Below are positions 44,541 to 53,093 of a stretch of DNA of 64,000 nucleotides, piece after piece. The stretch covers positions 1 to 64,000 of the forward strand of contig CAILLX010000071.1 in NCBI GenBank assembly GCA_903835185.1, given 5' to 3'. The notes below the pieces were generated by a model that worked only from the letters and a program-made list of their open reading frames with translations, ran no database searches and was not told the DNA's origin. Each line of letters begins with the position of its first letter. Position 1 is the stretch's first letter. The DNA is from an uncultured bacterium. Lineage in GTDB: Bacteria > Cyanobacteriota > Vampirovibrionia > Obscuribacterales > Obscuribacteraceae. The position numbers and the translations under genes were made by a program.

Positions 44541-46313
44541 ATGACATCTGTTGGAAAAAGCCGGGATTTATCAACTGCTTTTCTCAGACAGCTTCGTCGG
44601 TTTTCTACCGGACGTCAGCTGGTGATACTCGCAGCAAGCTTGTCGATAGGAACAAGTGCATTTGCCCAGGGGATGGTCACCGGTGGCGGTACTAGCAGTT
44701 CGAGCGTCACTAACACTGGAAGCAACCTGATTTCGCAAGTTCCTGCAATTGAGGCTAGCACTTCAACAGCACGAAGCAGCACAATTCTTCCAACTGACGT
44801 TGTACCGCTGCCAGCTGCTCAAGAAAGAACCTCCTTCGGAGAAAACATGCAGCTGCGAATCTTGCAGCGGCTCCCTGCTCCGTTCTATTTCAATGCCAGT
44901 GTTGAAGCATCTGTTCGTGAGGAAACTAACGTCTTCCAGTTTCCGACGAAGCGCAAGTTCTTGACCCAACTCCCTCGCCCATCGGTGATGGCAGCCTTGA
45001 GTGCAACCCAGCAAGGGCAGATTCTTAATACGCTTAACCATTCTGATGCCTTTGACACTGTATTTCGCGTCCTGCCAAACGTTACCTGGGGTTGGGCTTT
45101 AAAGCCGAGAACCAGGGTGTACGGCAACTATTTCATGATCCGAGATGAGCTGACACACTGGACCGTTCTTAATACAGTTATCCATTCTATTGGGTACGGA
45201 ATTCAGCAAGACTTGCCAGTAGGACGACGTGGCAATATGCAGTTCGACTTCCAGTGCCGCGAACTTTATCAGCTGCACTCCAAGCCGGTATTTGACTTCT
45301 TGCCAGGAGCAACATTCTCATACGTGTTGACACCACGAACGGTGTTATTCGTAAACACACTTGCTCAGCTGAGAGGCAAAGGTTATTTCCGCTCCCCAAA
45401 CAAAGAAATTGATCCTTTCTATACCTGGGGCGGCTATTATGCCAAGAATGGCTGGGCATTCTCAGCAACAAGCACCTTTGTGCAAAACTTCAGACAGCCA
45501 TTCCACAGTCAGGCAACTATTCCGGTTAACAACTACTCAATCATCTCCGACTTTGAAATTGCCCGCAGATTGATTAAACAGTTGCCCGGGCTGCAAGCTT
45601 TTGCCCGCGCCGAACCAATCTGGAACTTTCATTCTCACTCCAAGCCAGGACTTACCGGAATGGACTTCCGTATGTTCTTCGGTGTCAGGATGCAGGTAGG
45701 CAAACCAGCGTTGACCGCTGCCTATGAACAGATCAAACAACAGCTCGAAGAGCAGGAAACCACACCACCACCGCCTGGAAAAACGCCTGGAGAGCCTAAA
45801 CCTTCTGCTTTCTTGATGCCTTATCAGGTCATCGCCGGTAGTGTGCAACCAATTCACGGCTTCCTGGGCTCAGATGTGGGACAGCAGTCAGAAACAGCCT
45901 ATCCACAGCCGGTTGTTGTTGGCGACAGCAGTCAAACGGGTTCTTCAACAGCCTCCGACTCAGCATTAGCTATTGCTCTGCAACTGGCGCCATCGCCTTC
46001 TGCAGCCGAAGCCAAGAGTCCGGTCGGCACTGATGAACTGCCAATGCTTGTTTTGCTACCGCCAGCAGTAGCAACTGCACCAGCTGCCACAGCCAGCACG
46101 ATTCCGCTGCCGGCGGCAGTTGCCGATAAGCCTGCCGTCTCGAGGTCGCCCAAACAGGTAAACCACCAGGCTCACGCTAAGAAGAGACACTCGCAGGTAG
46201 AGATGGTGCTAGTGCCACCACTTCCGACAGTTAACGCTGACTCGCGAGCCAATCCTTTTGGCGGCTCCGGTGCAGACCTTAAGCCACCTATGTTAATGCG
46301 CCCAATTCGTTAA
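44541..46313 (+). CDS. Predicted secreted outer-membrane barrel protein, Pro-rich tail
   Basis: 590 residues. Signal peptide VILAASLSIGTSAFAQ. A Ser/Thr-rich linker, then residues about 110-400 of alternating beta strands with aromatic girdles (FYFNASVEASVREETNVFQF, TWGWALKPRTRVYGNYFM, GATFSYVLTPRTVLFVNTLA, GWAFSATSTFVQNFRQPF, MDFRMFFGVRMQVG), as in outer-membrane barrels. A 170-residue Pro/Ala/Ser tail follows. No named family. Close after an OmpH-type chaperone gene. Confidence 0.65.
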   Translation: MTSVGKSRDLSTAFLRQLRRFSTGRQLVILAASLSIGTSAFAQGMVTGGGTSSSSVTNTGSNLISQVPAIEASTSTARSSTILPTDVVPLPAAQERTSFGENMQLRILQRLPAPFYFNASVEASVREETNVFQFPTKRKFLTQLPRPSVMAALSATQQGQILNTLNHSDAFDTVFRVLPNVTWGWALKPRTRVYGNYFMIRDELTHWTVLNTVIHSIGYGIQQDLPVGRRGNMQFDFQCRELYQLHSKPVFDFLPGATFSYVLTPRTVLFVNTLAQLRGKGYFRSPNKEIDPFYTWGGYYAKNGWAFSATSTFVQNFRQPFHSQATIPVNNYSIISDFEIARRLIKQLPGLQAFARAEPIWNFHSHSKPGLTGMDFRMFFGVRMQVGKPALTAAYEQIKQQLEEQETTPPPPGKTPGEPKPSAFLMPYQVIAGSVQPIHGFLGSDVGQQSETAYPQPVVVGDSSQTGSSTASDSALAIALQLAPSPSAAEAKSPVGTDELPMLVLLPPAVATAPAATASTIPLPAAVADKPAVSRSPKQVNHQAHAKKRHSQVEMVLVPPLPTVNADSRANPFGGSGADLKPPMLMRPIR

Positions 46314-46334
46314 TAGCACAGGCGTCAATATTGC

Positions 46335-46371
46335 AACAAGAGCTGCTACTTCCAAGGTAGCGGCTCTTGTT
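46335..46371 (+). terminator. Strong hairpin after the barrel gene
   Basis: AACAAGAGCTGCTAC and GTAGCGGCTCTTGTT, 15 pairs (one G-T) with a 7-base loop, 22 bases after the stop. Weak T-run, but the most stable hairpin in this area. Confidence 0.65.
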
Positions 46372-46395
46372 ACAGTACGCATAGAGCTCCCAATG

Positions 46396-46462
46396 CTAGT
46401 AGTGAGATTCCAAAGTTCCGCATACCGTAGGGGCGGATTGCATCCGCCCGCGGGCGCGCGCG
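46396..46462. repeat. Partial MITE-like copy with CGTAGGGGCG palindrome, copy 5
   Basis: Begins TAGTAGTGAGATTCCAAAG, close to the left end of the element at 25734, then CCGTAGGGGCGGATTGCATC at 46425 and a GC-rich stretch. No matching right end was found, so it is one-sided or decayed. Confidence 0.6.
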
Positions 46463-46573
46463 AATGGAAGGTCGGTAAAAGTCTGTCCATATCGGCTAAC
46501 ATCTACGACACTGCTTGTTGCCTCTCTGGATGAGCGGTCGGCTGCCTGCCGGCATGAGATTCACAGTTGCTGC

Positions 46574-47206
46574 TTAAACGCCGGAGCTCTCTGGAAAAGT
46601 GTCCGCCTGGTCCTGCGATTCCGGCGGCAGGTCAAGACGGATACCGTTGTACTTGTTCATAGCATCAGCCACTCCATGCCTGACCCAGAAAATAACTGCT
46701 TCAGAAGCTAGAGCCAGAGACTTATTAAGCAGATCCTGCTGGGCAAGTGGATAACGGGAGAGCACATAATCAGCGCGAACGCTTCCACCAGGATCCGGTC
46801 CACAACCAAATTTCAGGCGATCAAAGTCTCTAGCGCCGCCCAGGCACTCAATAATCGACTCAACACCATGCTGCCCACCAGCACCACCGCCTGCCTGAAA
46901 ACGGATCCTGCCGAGCGGCAGCGACACATCATCATGAACAATAAGAAGATCTTTGCTTGAAATTTTATACCAGCGGAGTATGGCTCCCACTGCTCTGCCC
47001 GATAGATTCATAAAAGTTGTGGGCTTAACAAGCAAAACGTCACGGCCTGCTAACTGCGCTCTGGCAAGCTCACAGAAGAGATCCCTCTTTGTCGAGAAAT
47101 GGACACCAGATGCAGTGCCGATGGACTCTATGACTGTAAATCCTGAGTTGTGCCGGGTCAGATAGTATTCAGGTCCCGGATTTCCCAGACCGACAATTAG
47201 CTTCAT
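46574..47206 (-). CDS. pth: Peptidyl-tRNA hydrolase
   Basis: 210 residues. Frees tRNA from dropped-off peptidyl-tRNA. Motifs: VGLGNPGPEYYLTRHNSGF (Asn and catalytic His), KPTTFMNLSGRAVG, LLIVHDDVSLPLGRIR (Asp), GGAGGQHGVESI. The acidic C-terminal 15 residues are extra. Normal family length. Transcribed away from gcvPA. Confidence 0.97.
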   Translation of the reverse strand: MKLIVGLGNPGPEYYLTRHNSGFTVIESIGTASGVHFSTKRDLFCELARAQLAGRDVLLVKPTTFMNLSGRAVGAILRWYKISSKDLLIVHDDVSLPLGRIRFQAGGGAGGQHGVESIIECLGGARDFDRLKFGCGPDPGGSVRADYVLSRYPLAQQDLLNKSLALASEAVIFWVRHGVADAMNKYNGIRLDLPPESQDQADTFPESSGV

Positions 47207-47410
47207 AGCGAGGGAGACATTTGACTTAACCAGGTATTGAGAACTGCATAATTATAAGGGTGCCTGTTGATAAGCAACATTTTAGAATTGTTTGTGCCGA
47301 GAAACTTCACTCTTAATCGGCAAATGTTGATCTATGTTTGTGAACTAGATCGAGAAGAACGTATACACTTAACAAGACGTATAACTTTCTTTTCAAGGCA
47401 CCGTCCATAA

Positions 47411-48817
47411 GTGAGTTTAACCGGTATGGCTGACAACAACACAGTTCAATTCTCATATCTCCCGCACACTGACGAAGAGCGGCAAGAGATGCTCAAGACA
47501 ATCGGTGTCAGAACTTTCGACGATCTTGTTGCTCATATTCCGCCGCAGATACGGTCCAAAGGACTGAACCTTCCCGAGGCGCTCAACGAACTTGAGTTGC
47601 GCGAGAAGATAGTCAATCTGGCAGCCAAGAACATACCGGCATCACAACAAGCCTGCTTCCTGGGCGGTGGTTCATACAGGCGGTTCGTACCGGCAGCTGT
47701 GCCGGCTCTGGTTTCACGTTCTGAATTTGCTACCGCCTACACTCCATATCAGCCTGAGGTCAGCCAGGGGAGCCTGCAAGTTATCTATGAATTTCAAACA
47801 GCTGTCTGCCTATTGACAGGCATGGCTGTAGCTAACGCTTCTATGTACGATGGTCCGACAGCAACAGCTGAAGCAGCTTTAATGGCCTCACGCCTGACCG
47901 GGCGCAGCAAGTTTGTCATCTCTGCTTCTCTCAACCCTGAGCATAAAAAGGTCCTTAATACTTATCTTCACTTTTGCGGCATGCAATCAGACAGCGTGCC
48001 TACCCAACAAGGAGTGCTAGAAACAGACGCTCTCGACCAGGAGACAGCTGCTGTTATAGTCCAGCATCCTAACTATTTTGGCTGTCTGGAGGATTTGCAA
48101 AACCTAGCTACTACAGCCCATGCCGCTGGCGCTCTGCTCATCGTCATCACTGAGCCTATTAGCCTGGGACTGTTGAAGCCGCCAGGCGATTACGGCGCAG
48201 ATATAGTTGTCGGTGATGCACAACCTTGCGGCAATGATCTGTCATTTGGCGGACCGTCAGCTGGTTATATGGCTACAAAGACAGAGTTTGTCAGGCAGCT
48301 GCCAGGGCGACTGGCTGGAGCTACAGTGGACAACCGCGGGCAGCGGGCATTTACACTGACTCTGCAGACACGCGAGCAACATATAAGACGAGCCAAAGCA
48401 ACCTCCAACATCTGTAGCAATCAAGCTCTGAATGCGCTCACAATGCTGGTTTATCTTACTCTTATCGGCCCGCAGGGGCTCAGAGAGCTTGCCGAGGTAA
48501 GTGTGCAGAGGGCACATTATCTGGCTGACCGTCTCTGCTCTTTGTCCGGGGTTAAGTTGAAGTTTCCCCAGCGCTTCTTCAATGAATTTGTTATTGAAAC
48601 TGTTTTGCCCGCCTCTCAAACTCTCAGCCAGCTTAAAGAATACGGAATTTTAGGCGGGATAGACCTGGGCAGAATCGATTCAGCTTATGCAAATTGCATA
48701 CTTATTGCTGTAACTGAGATGAACAGCCGCTTAGAGCTTGACAGTTATGCTGACCAACTAGCTGTAGTTCTGGACTCAGCCGGTAAGGAGCCTGTTGTTA
48801 CGACACGACACATGTAA
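47411..48817 (+). CDS. gcvPA: Glycine dehydrogenase (decarboxylating) subunit 1
   Basis: 468 residues, the N-terminal half of the split P-protein of the glycine cleavage system. FSYLPHTDEERQEMLKTIGV at the start, SYRRFVPAAV, TAYTPYQPEVSQGSLQVIYE and GPSAGYMAT are typical. The PLP lysine lies in the partner subunit GcvPB, which is not encoded next to it or anywhere in the window. The start is GTG 47411 or ATG 47426. The 200-base upstream gap has no glycine riboswitch pattern that I can see. Confidence 0.93.
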   Translation: MSLTGMADNNTVQFSYLPHTDEERQEMLKTIGVRTFDDLVAHIPPQIRSKGLNLPEALNELELREKIVNLAAKNIPASQQACFLGGGSYRRFVPAAVPALVSRSEFATAYTPYQPEVSQGSLQVIYEFQTAVCLLTGMAVANASMYDGPTATAEAALMASRLTGRSKFVISASLNPEHKKVLNTYLHFCGMQSDSVPTQQGVLETDALDQETAAVIVQHPNYFGCLEDLQNLATTAHAAGALLIVITEPISLGLLKPPGDYGADIVVGDAQPCGNDLSFGGPSAGYMATKTEFVRQLPGRLAGATVDNRGQRAFTLTLQTREQHIRRAKATSNICSNQALNALTMLVYLTLIGPQGLRELAEVSVQRAHYLADRLCSLSGVKLKFPQRFFNEFVIETVLPASQTLSQLKEYGILGGIDLGRIDSAYANCILIAVTEMNSRLELDSYADQLAVVLDSAGKEPVVTTRHM

Positions 48818-48833
48818 ATGTCAGATGTTTCGG

Positions 48834-48839
48834 TATAAT
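48834..48839 (+). promoter_or_regulatory. -10 box for lepB
   Basis: Exact TATAAT in the gap after gcvPA, 61 bases before the lepB ATG. The GC-rich dyad CCGGGCTTGCTCCCGGG (48854-48870) follows in the leader. Confidence 0.45.
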
Positions 48840-48899
48840 TCTACTCTTGTATCCGGGCTTGCTCCCGGGCCATATTTATTTGAGGTGGTAGTCGATCTC

Positions 48900-49715
48900 A
48901 TGGAACCTAGAGAACCTGTAACTCCAACAGTTGGCAACATATCGCCAGATCTAAATCAGCCAGCTGTCAGGCAGCTGGACAGACCAACAGAACCCAAGAA
49001 GCTTCACCAGAAAGAGAGCAGCCTCTTTATTCAACTCATCCGCGAGGGAATTGAACTGGTGGTAGTAACTCTAGTTCTCCTCATTGTTATTCGCTGGGCT
49101 ATAGCTGAAGCACGTTACATCCCCTCCAGCTCGATGGAGCCAACTCTCCAGATTAGCGACCGGCTTCTTGTAGAGAAATGGTCAGGTCATTTTGGTCAAC
49201 CAGTAAAACGTGGAGACATTCTTGTCTTCTATCCGCCGCCGGTCGAAGTTGGCGGCAAGGATCTTAGCTATGCTCCACTTTCCTGGCTAGGTCGTGCTAC
49301 CGGTTTACCTTTCTTGCCAAACGAGCCAGCGTTCATTAAGCGTTGTATCGGTCTGCCTGGAGACCGTATTCGCGTCCAGAAGGGCGTCGGTGTTTTTATC
49401 AACGGCGAGCTTCTTGACGAGTCACTCTACACCAAAGAACGTCCCAACTACGACCTTAATAATCTTTGCGACATAGGCGGGAGATCATCTACAGGCGTAT
49501 TAATTAGACCTTACGAAGACAGCAAGGGTTCAGTTGTCGTGCCTCCAGGACATCTCTTCATGATGGGCGACAATCGCAACAACAGTGAAGATAGCCATGT
49601 TTGGGGCTTTCTCGATCAAAAACGTGTGGTTGGACGCGCTTGCCTGCTTTTCTGGCGCAGACTAGACGCACCACTTTACCCACGCTTTCTTGACGAAGGA
49701 ATCCAGGAGAGATAA
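48900..49715 (+). CDS. lepB: Signal peptidase I
   Basis: 271 residues. One membrane helix (LVVVTLVLLIVIRWAIA) after a 40-residue cytoplasmic leader. Catalytic Ser in IPSSSMEPTL, Lys in FIKRCIGLPGDRI, and the closing GDNRNNSEDSHVWG box. It removes Sec signal peptides on the outer side of the inner membrane. ATG 48900 is preceded by GAGGTGG; the in-frame reading from 48795 overlaps gcvPA and runs through a TATAAT box, so it is rejected. Confidence 0.96.
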   Translation: MEPREPVTPTVGNISPDLNQPAVRQLDRPTEPKKLHQKESSLFIQLIREGIELVVVTLVLLIVIRWAIAEARYIPSSSMEPTLQISDRLLVEKWSGHFGQPVKRGDILVFYPPPVEVGGKDLSYAPLSWLGRATGLPFLPNEPAFIKRCIGLPGDRIRVQKGVGVFINGELLDESLYTKERPNYDLNNLCDIGGRSSTGVLIRPYEDSKGSVVVPPGHLFMMGDNRNNSEDSHVWGFLDQKRVVGRACLLFWRRLDAPLYPRFLDEGIQER

Positions 49716-49886
49716 AGCTCACTTTGGCAGTGATAGATCTGGAGAATTAAGCTGTTTAGACTTGCTTAATCAGTCTAACGGTGCTTGCACGTCTGGTGTG
49801 CGTCCGGACACAATAGATCTCACAAAGCTATCAGTATTAACTGGGTGTAAAGGAACAAGACAGTTAAGCAGACCACAGGCGCATAG

Positions 49887-51464
49887 ATGCCCAAAAATTT
49901 CAGCTCGCGACCGGTCAAGAAAGATTTGCCTAAAGCATATTATGGCGATGAGATTACTACCTATATAGAAGAATGTCGCCAGTCAGTAGCTCGTGCCAGA
50001 CGGCAGGATGTGATAACTGGAAATCGCCCGGGTCGTTACTTGAGACCCACCGGTACGAACGGTAAGAAGGCGCAGTCGACGACCACCTGGCAGCCGACGC
50101 GCACTGGCTCTGAGCAGGAAGAAGCGCTGCGCAAGCTGGAATCAGACCTGACCAGGCGGGAGCTTGATCTCATTGAGCGCGAGATTAAGTGTGCCGGATT
50201 GCAAAGAGAGCTAGATCAGCTACGTCCTCTCTCCGGCCTTTATCGGGTTGTCAAGGCTATGGCAACAGAACGCAAGCTGGAAGCTCTTCTTGATGTCATC
50301 ACCAGAGAGACGCGGCAGATTCTCAAATGCGACCGGCTGAACGTCTTTGTGCTTGAGCCGCAGTCTCAGGAGCTCTGGACACAAGGAGTGGACAGGCAGC
50401 CTGTCAGGCTGCCGCTTGCAAGCAGATCCATTGTCAGCATCACTGCGCGCAGTGGTGAAGTAGTAAATATTCCTGACGCTTATACTGACCCACGCTTTGA
50501 CTCAAGCGCAGATGCACTCCTCGGTTATCACACTGCTACCATTCTCTGCGTGCCTATGCACAACCATGAAGGTGCAGTAATTGGCGTATTCGAGGCTACC
50601 AACAAATCAGGTGGTCCATTTACTGCTGATGATGAAGAGTGGCTGACCGCTCTGACTGCAGTAGCTGCGGGGCTCATTGAACAAGCTCAGGCTTACGCTG
50701 AAATTGAGCATTTCGTTGATAAAACTCTCGAAACTCTAGCCCAGACAATTGACAAAAGAGATCCGCTCACAGCAGGACACTCAATTCGTGTCACTAGATA
50801 CAGCCTTCTTATCGGCAACTCTTTAGGTCTTCCCCGGCAGGACATGGATGTTCTCCGCTACGCAGCCATGATGCACGATTACGGAAAGATTGGCGTGCCT
50901 GAAGCTATCCTGTGGAAAAATGGCCGATTGACTCCGCAAGAGTACGGGCTTGTACAGACACATGCTCGCATTACATATGAGCTCCTTTCTAATCTCCCTT
51001 TTACTCGCCGCCTGGCAGATGTACCGGTGGTTGCTTCCTGCCATCACGAGAAGCTTGATGGTTCCGGTTATTACCGCGGACTTAAAGGTGGCGAGATTCC
51101 ATTTCTAGCACGCATAATCACTGTTGCTGATGTTTTCGATGCTCTCACATCTGTAAGGCATTATCGAAACCGCATGGTCATCACTAAAGTGTCAGAAATT
51201 ATGGAATCGGGGCGGGAGCATCATTTCGACTCGGACGTCATTGCCGCTTTCTCCCGTGTTCCTGCCGATCAAATCATTACGGTTATGGAATCGGAGCGCG
51301 GGCAGGACGTATCGGCTGAATTTGGACCATTCAATCTTGTGCCCTGGCACCGTCTTATTGAACTATGTGATGGCGCTGTTGCTGAGCCGTTTGAGGAAGG
51401 TCTAAGAGAACTGTTCGATCACATTTATTTTGCTGGACTGCCGACAATTCAGGATCTTGACTAA
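49887..51464 (+). CDS. GAF domain-HD-GYP domain protein
   Basis: 525 residues. Polar leader, a coiled coil (about 75-115, EEALRKLESDLTRRELDLIE), a GAF domain (about 125-275, ILKCDRLNVFVLEP, VCVPMHNHEGAVIGVFEA) and an HD-GYP domain (about 285-440): HSIRVTRYS, MHDYGKIGVPEA and HHEKLDGSGYYRGL. HD-GYP enzymes hydrolyse cyclic di-GMP; the motif here ends GYY in place of GYP, which leaves metal ligands intact. A 75-residue C-terminal extension is unassigned. No signal sequence, so a cytoplasmic sensor. Confidence 0.9.
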   Translation: MPKNFSSRPVKKDLPKAYYGDEITTYIEECRQSVARARRQDVITGNRPGRYLRPTGTNGKKAQSTTTWQPTRTGSEQEEALRKLESDLTRRELDLIEREIKCAGLQRELDQLRPLSGLYRVVKAMATERKLEALLDVITRETRQILKCDRLNVFVLEPQSQELWTQGVDRQPVRLPLASRSIVSITARSGEVVNIPDAYTDPRFDSSADALLGYHTATILCVPMHNHEGAVIGVFEATNKSGGPFTADDEEWLTALTAVAAGLIEQAQAYAEIEHFVDKTLETLAQTIDKRDPLTAGHSIRVTRYSLLIGNSLGLPRQDMDVLRYAAMMHDYGKIGVPEAILWKNGRLTPQEYGLVQTHARITYELLSNLPFTRRLADVPVVASCHHEKLDGSGYYRGLKGGEIPFLARIITVADVFDALTSVRHYRNRMVITKVSEIMESGREHHFDSDVIAAFSRVPADQIITVMESERGQDVSAEFGPFNLVPWHRLIELCDGAVAEPFEEGLRELFDHIYFAGLPTIQDLD

Positions 51465-51465
51465 G

Positions 51466-51831
51466 ATGAACTTTCCAGACTTTACCACTGCAATCAAGTT
51501 CTTAGAAGAGGAGATTAAGACTGGCGCAGGTTTCCTCTCCTCCAAGATAGACAAGATGACCTATGCAGCTCTTATAAACTGTCTCAAGAGCACCGATGCT
51601 ATTGCAGTAAAAACTGCCATCGACCAGCTTGCATCTGAAAAGCGTCCGCTGGCCATTCCGCCACTCTACCTGGTGTCTGTGGCACATCCTAATGAGTGGG
51701 TGAGGCGACAAGCAAAAGTCGGGCTGTCCAAGCTGATTTTACCAACCGATCTCACAAAGGTTACAGAGGACAAAGATACTAAAGAGGCAGTCATGGCCCT
51801 CATCGACAAATACGGACATTTTCGTGCCTGA
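51466..51831 (+). CDS. Small HEAT-like hypothetical protein
   Basis: 121 residues, all helical. The central part has HEAT-like pairs (AALINCLKSTDAIAVKTAID, HPNEWVRRQAKVGLSKLIL). It starts one base after the HD-GYP stop (TAAGATG), so is translated with it. The in-frame region upstream of 51466 is the end of the HD-GYP gene in another frame. May be a partner of the phosphodiesterase (inference). Confidence 0.65.
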   Translation: MNFPDFTTAIKFLEEEIKTGAGFLSSKIDKMTYAALINCLKSTDAIAVKTAIDQLASEKRPLAIPPLYLVSVAHPNEWVRRQAKVGLSKLILPTDLTKVTEDKDTKEAVMALIDKYGHFRA

Positions 51832-51965
51832 AAACATGAGCTATTTCTAGGGGTGCAACTGCTCTATAAGCCGTACAATAAGTTGATTCAGAGCGTATTC
51901 AAGCCGACCACGGAGCGCCTGCACACTCCGGACAGGCATCCTATCATGCGCCAGGAGCCATCGCT

Positions 51966-53093
51966 GTGCCATTACTTATTTTCACACCCAACACACGTGC
52001 CCGAACGTGGTCAACGATGCTTTCTTTATTGCTCTGCTTTGCTGTCTGTTCGCAAATATCCGCCTCAGTAGCGCAGGACGCTGCTACAAGCGCTCCAGTC
52101 TTGTTAGATCCACCACGAGGTCTGACTCAGCAAACCAAAGCAACCAATATGTCCAGCGCTCAGCCAGGCGTGCCACAAGCTGGCAAAACAGACCGAACAG
52201 CACCGCGGACTCAACCTATCCTGCTCAAGCCGGCAGCTGGACAGTCCGGGCTGCCTGTTCCTGTAGAACCTTTTACTTCACCCGAGCCGGAAGAACCAAG
52301 CTCAACAGACACTCCACAGCTACCTCAGAAAACAAACACTCCGTCCCGTCCGGCACCCACTAATACCACAGGCAAATCGCCGGCAGACAAGCCTGCTGAT
52401 ACACTCATAAAGACACCTGCTGCTGTGGGCACCACTGGTGAAATGGAAGGAGACAAACCTGCCGAACTTTTCATCAAAGTAGCAGTACCGCACGGCATTC
52501 AAGCAGTAGATGGCTTTGCAGCCTACCCCTATCCAGTAAAACCGCCTAAGATTGCTTACGCAATCGGTCCACTGCCTGTGAAGCGTAAAGACCTGAAAGG
52601 TATGCTTATGTATGCTGGTTATAATTCGCGTTCCCATTCAGAAGAACCATACCCACCCGGCGGCTGGCGTTTTCAATATGCGATGGCTGCAGCACAGAGG
52701 CGAAGCGGCATCAGTTATCCACACACTATGATCGGTGTGTATCCCTGGATTAATGACATCATTCCATATATCCGTCCGGAGATTGAGCGATCAAATAAAG
52801 CAGAGGAAGAGCGAAAGAAACGCTATGAGGCTGCCGTTGCTGAGTATGATAAAAAGTATTTTGAGATACAGAACGAATCAACTAGAAACGGACTGTTTGT
52901 AGTTAACTTCCGCCTTTATCGTAAGGGACAAGGTTATGCCAGACTACCAGCAGGTACCTGGTGGATTGCTGGACAGCGTAAGGTACCTGGTCTGAGTTAT
53001 TACTGGCAGATTCCTATCACAATTGCCTCTGGCGCCCGGGAAACAGTGACTCTACGTGAGGACAACGCACTGGTTATCCAGGGCGGCTGGTAA
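51966..53093 (+). CDS. Secreted Pro-rich hypothetical protein
   Basis: 375 residues. Signal peptide STMLSLLLCFAVCSQISASVAQ, then 130 residues of Pro/Thr/Lys-rich linker, then a folded domain (about 155-375) with Tyr/Trp-rich strands: GFAAYPYPVKPPKIAYAIG, YPPGGWRFQYAMAAAQRR, AGTWWIAGQRKVPGLSYYWQ. A charged helix (SNKAEEERKKRYEAAVAEYD) divides it. GTG start. Its stop overlaps the convergent RNase-J-like gene by 20 bases. No family known to me. Confidence 0.6.
   Translation: MPLLIFTPNTRARTWSTMLSLLLCFAVCSQISASVAQDAATSAPVLLDPPRGLTQQTKATNMSSAQPGVPQAGKTDRTAPRTQPILLKPAAGQSGLPVPVEPFTSPEPEEPSSTDTPQLPQKTNTPSRPAPTNTTGKSPADKPADTLIKTPAAVGTTGEMEGDKPAELFIKVAVPHGIQAVDGFAAYPYPVKPPKIAYAIGPLPVKRKDLKGMLMYAGYNSRSHSEEPYPPGGWRFQYAMAAAQRRSGISYPHTMIGVYPWINDIIPYIRPEIERSNKAEEERKKRYEAAVAEYDKKYFEIQNESTRNGLFVVNFRLYRKGQGYARLPAGTWWIAGQRKVPGLSYYWQIPITIASGARETVTLREDNALVIQGGW

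Noticed and set aside
47207..47410. Glycine riboswitch before gcvPA
   Set aside because: The expected conserved core (GGAGAG with GCCGAAGG-type boxes) is not visible.
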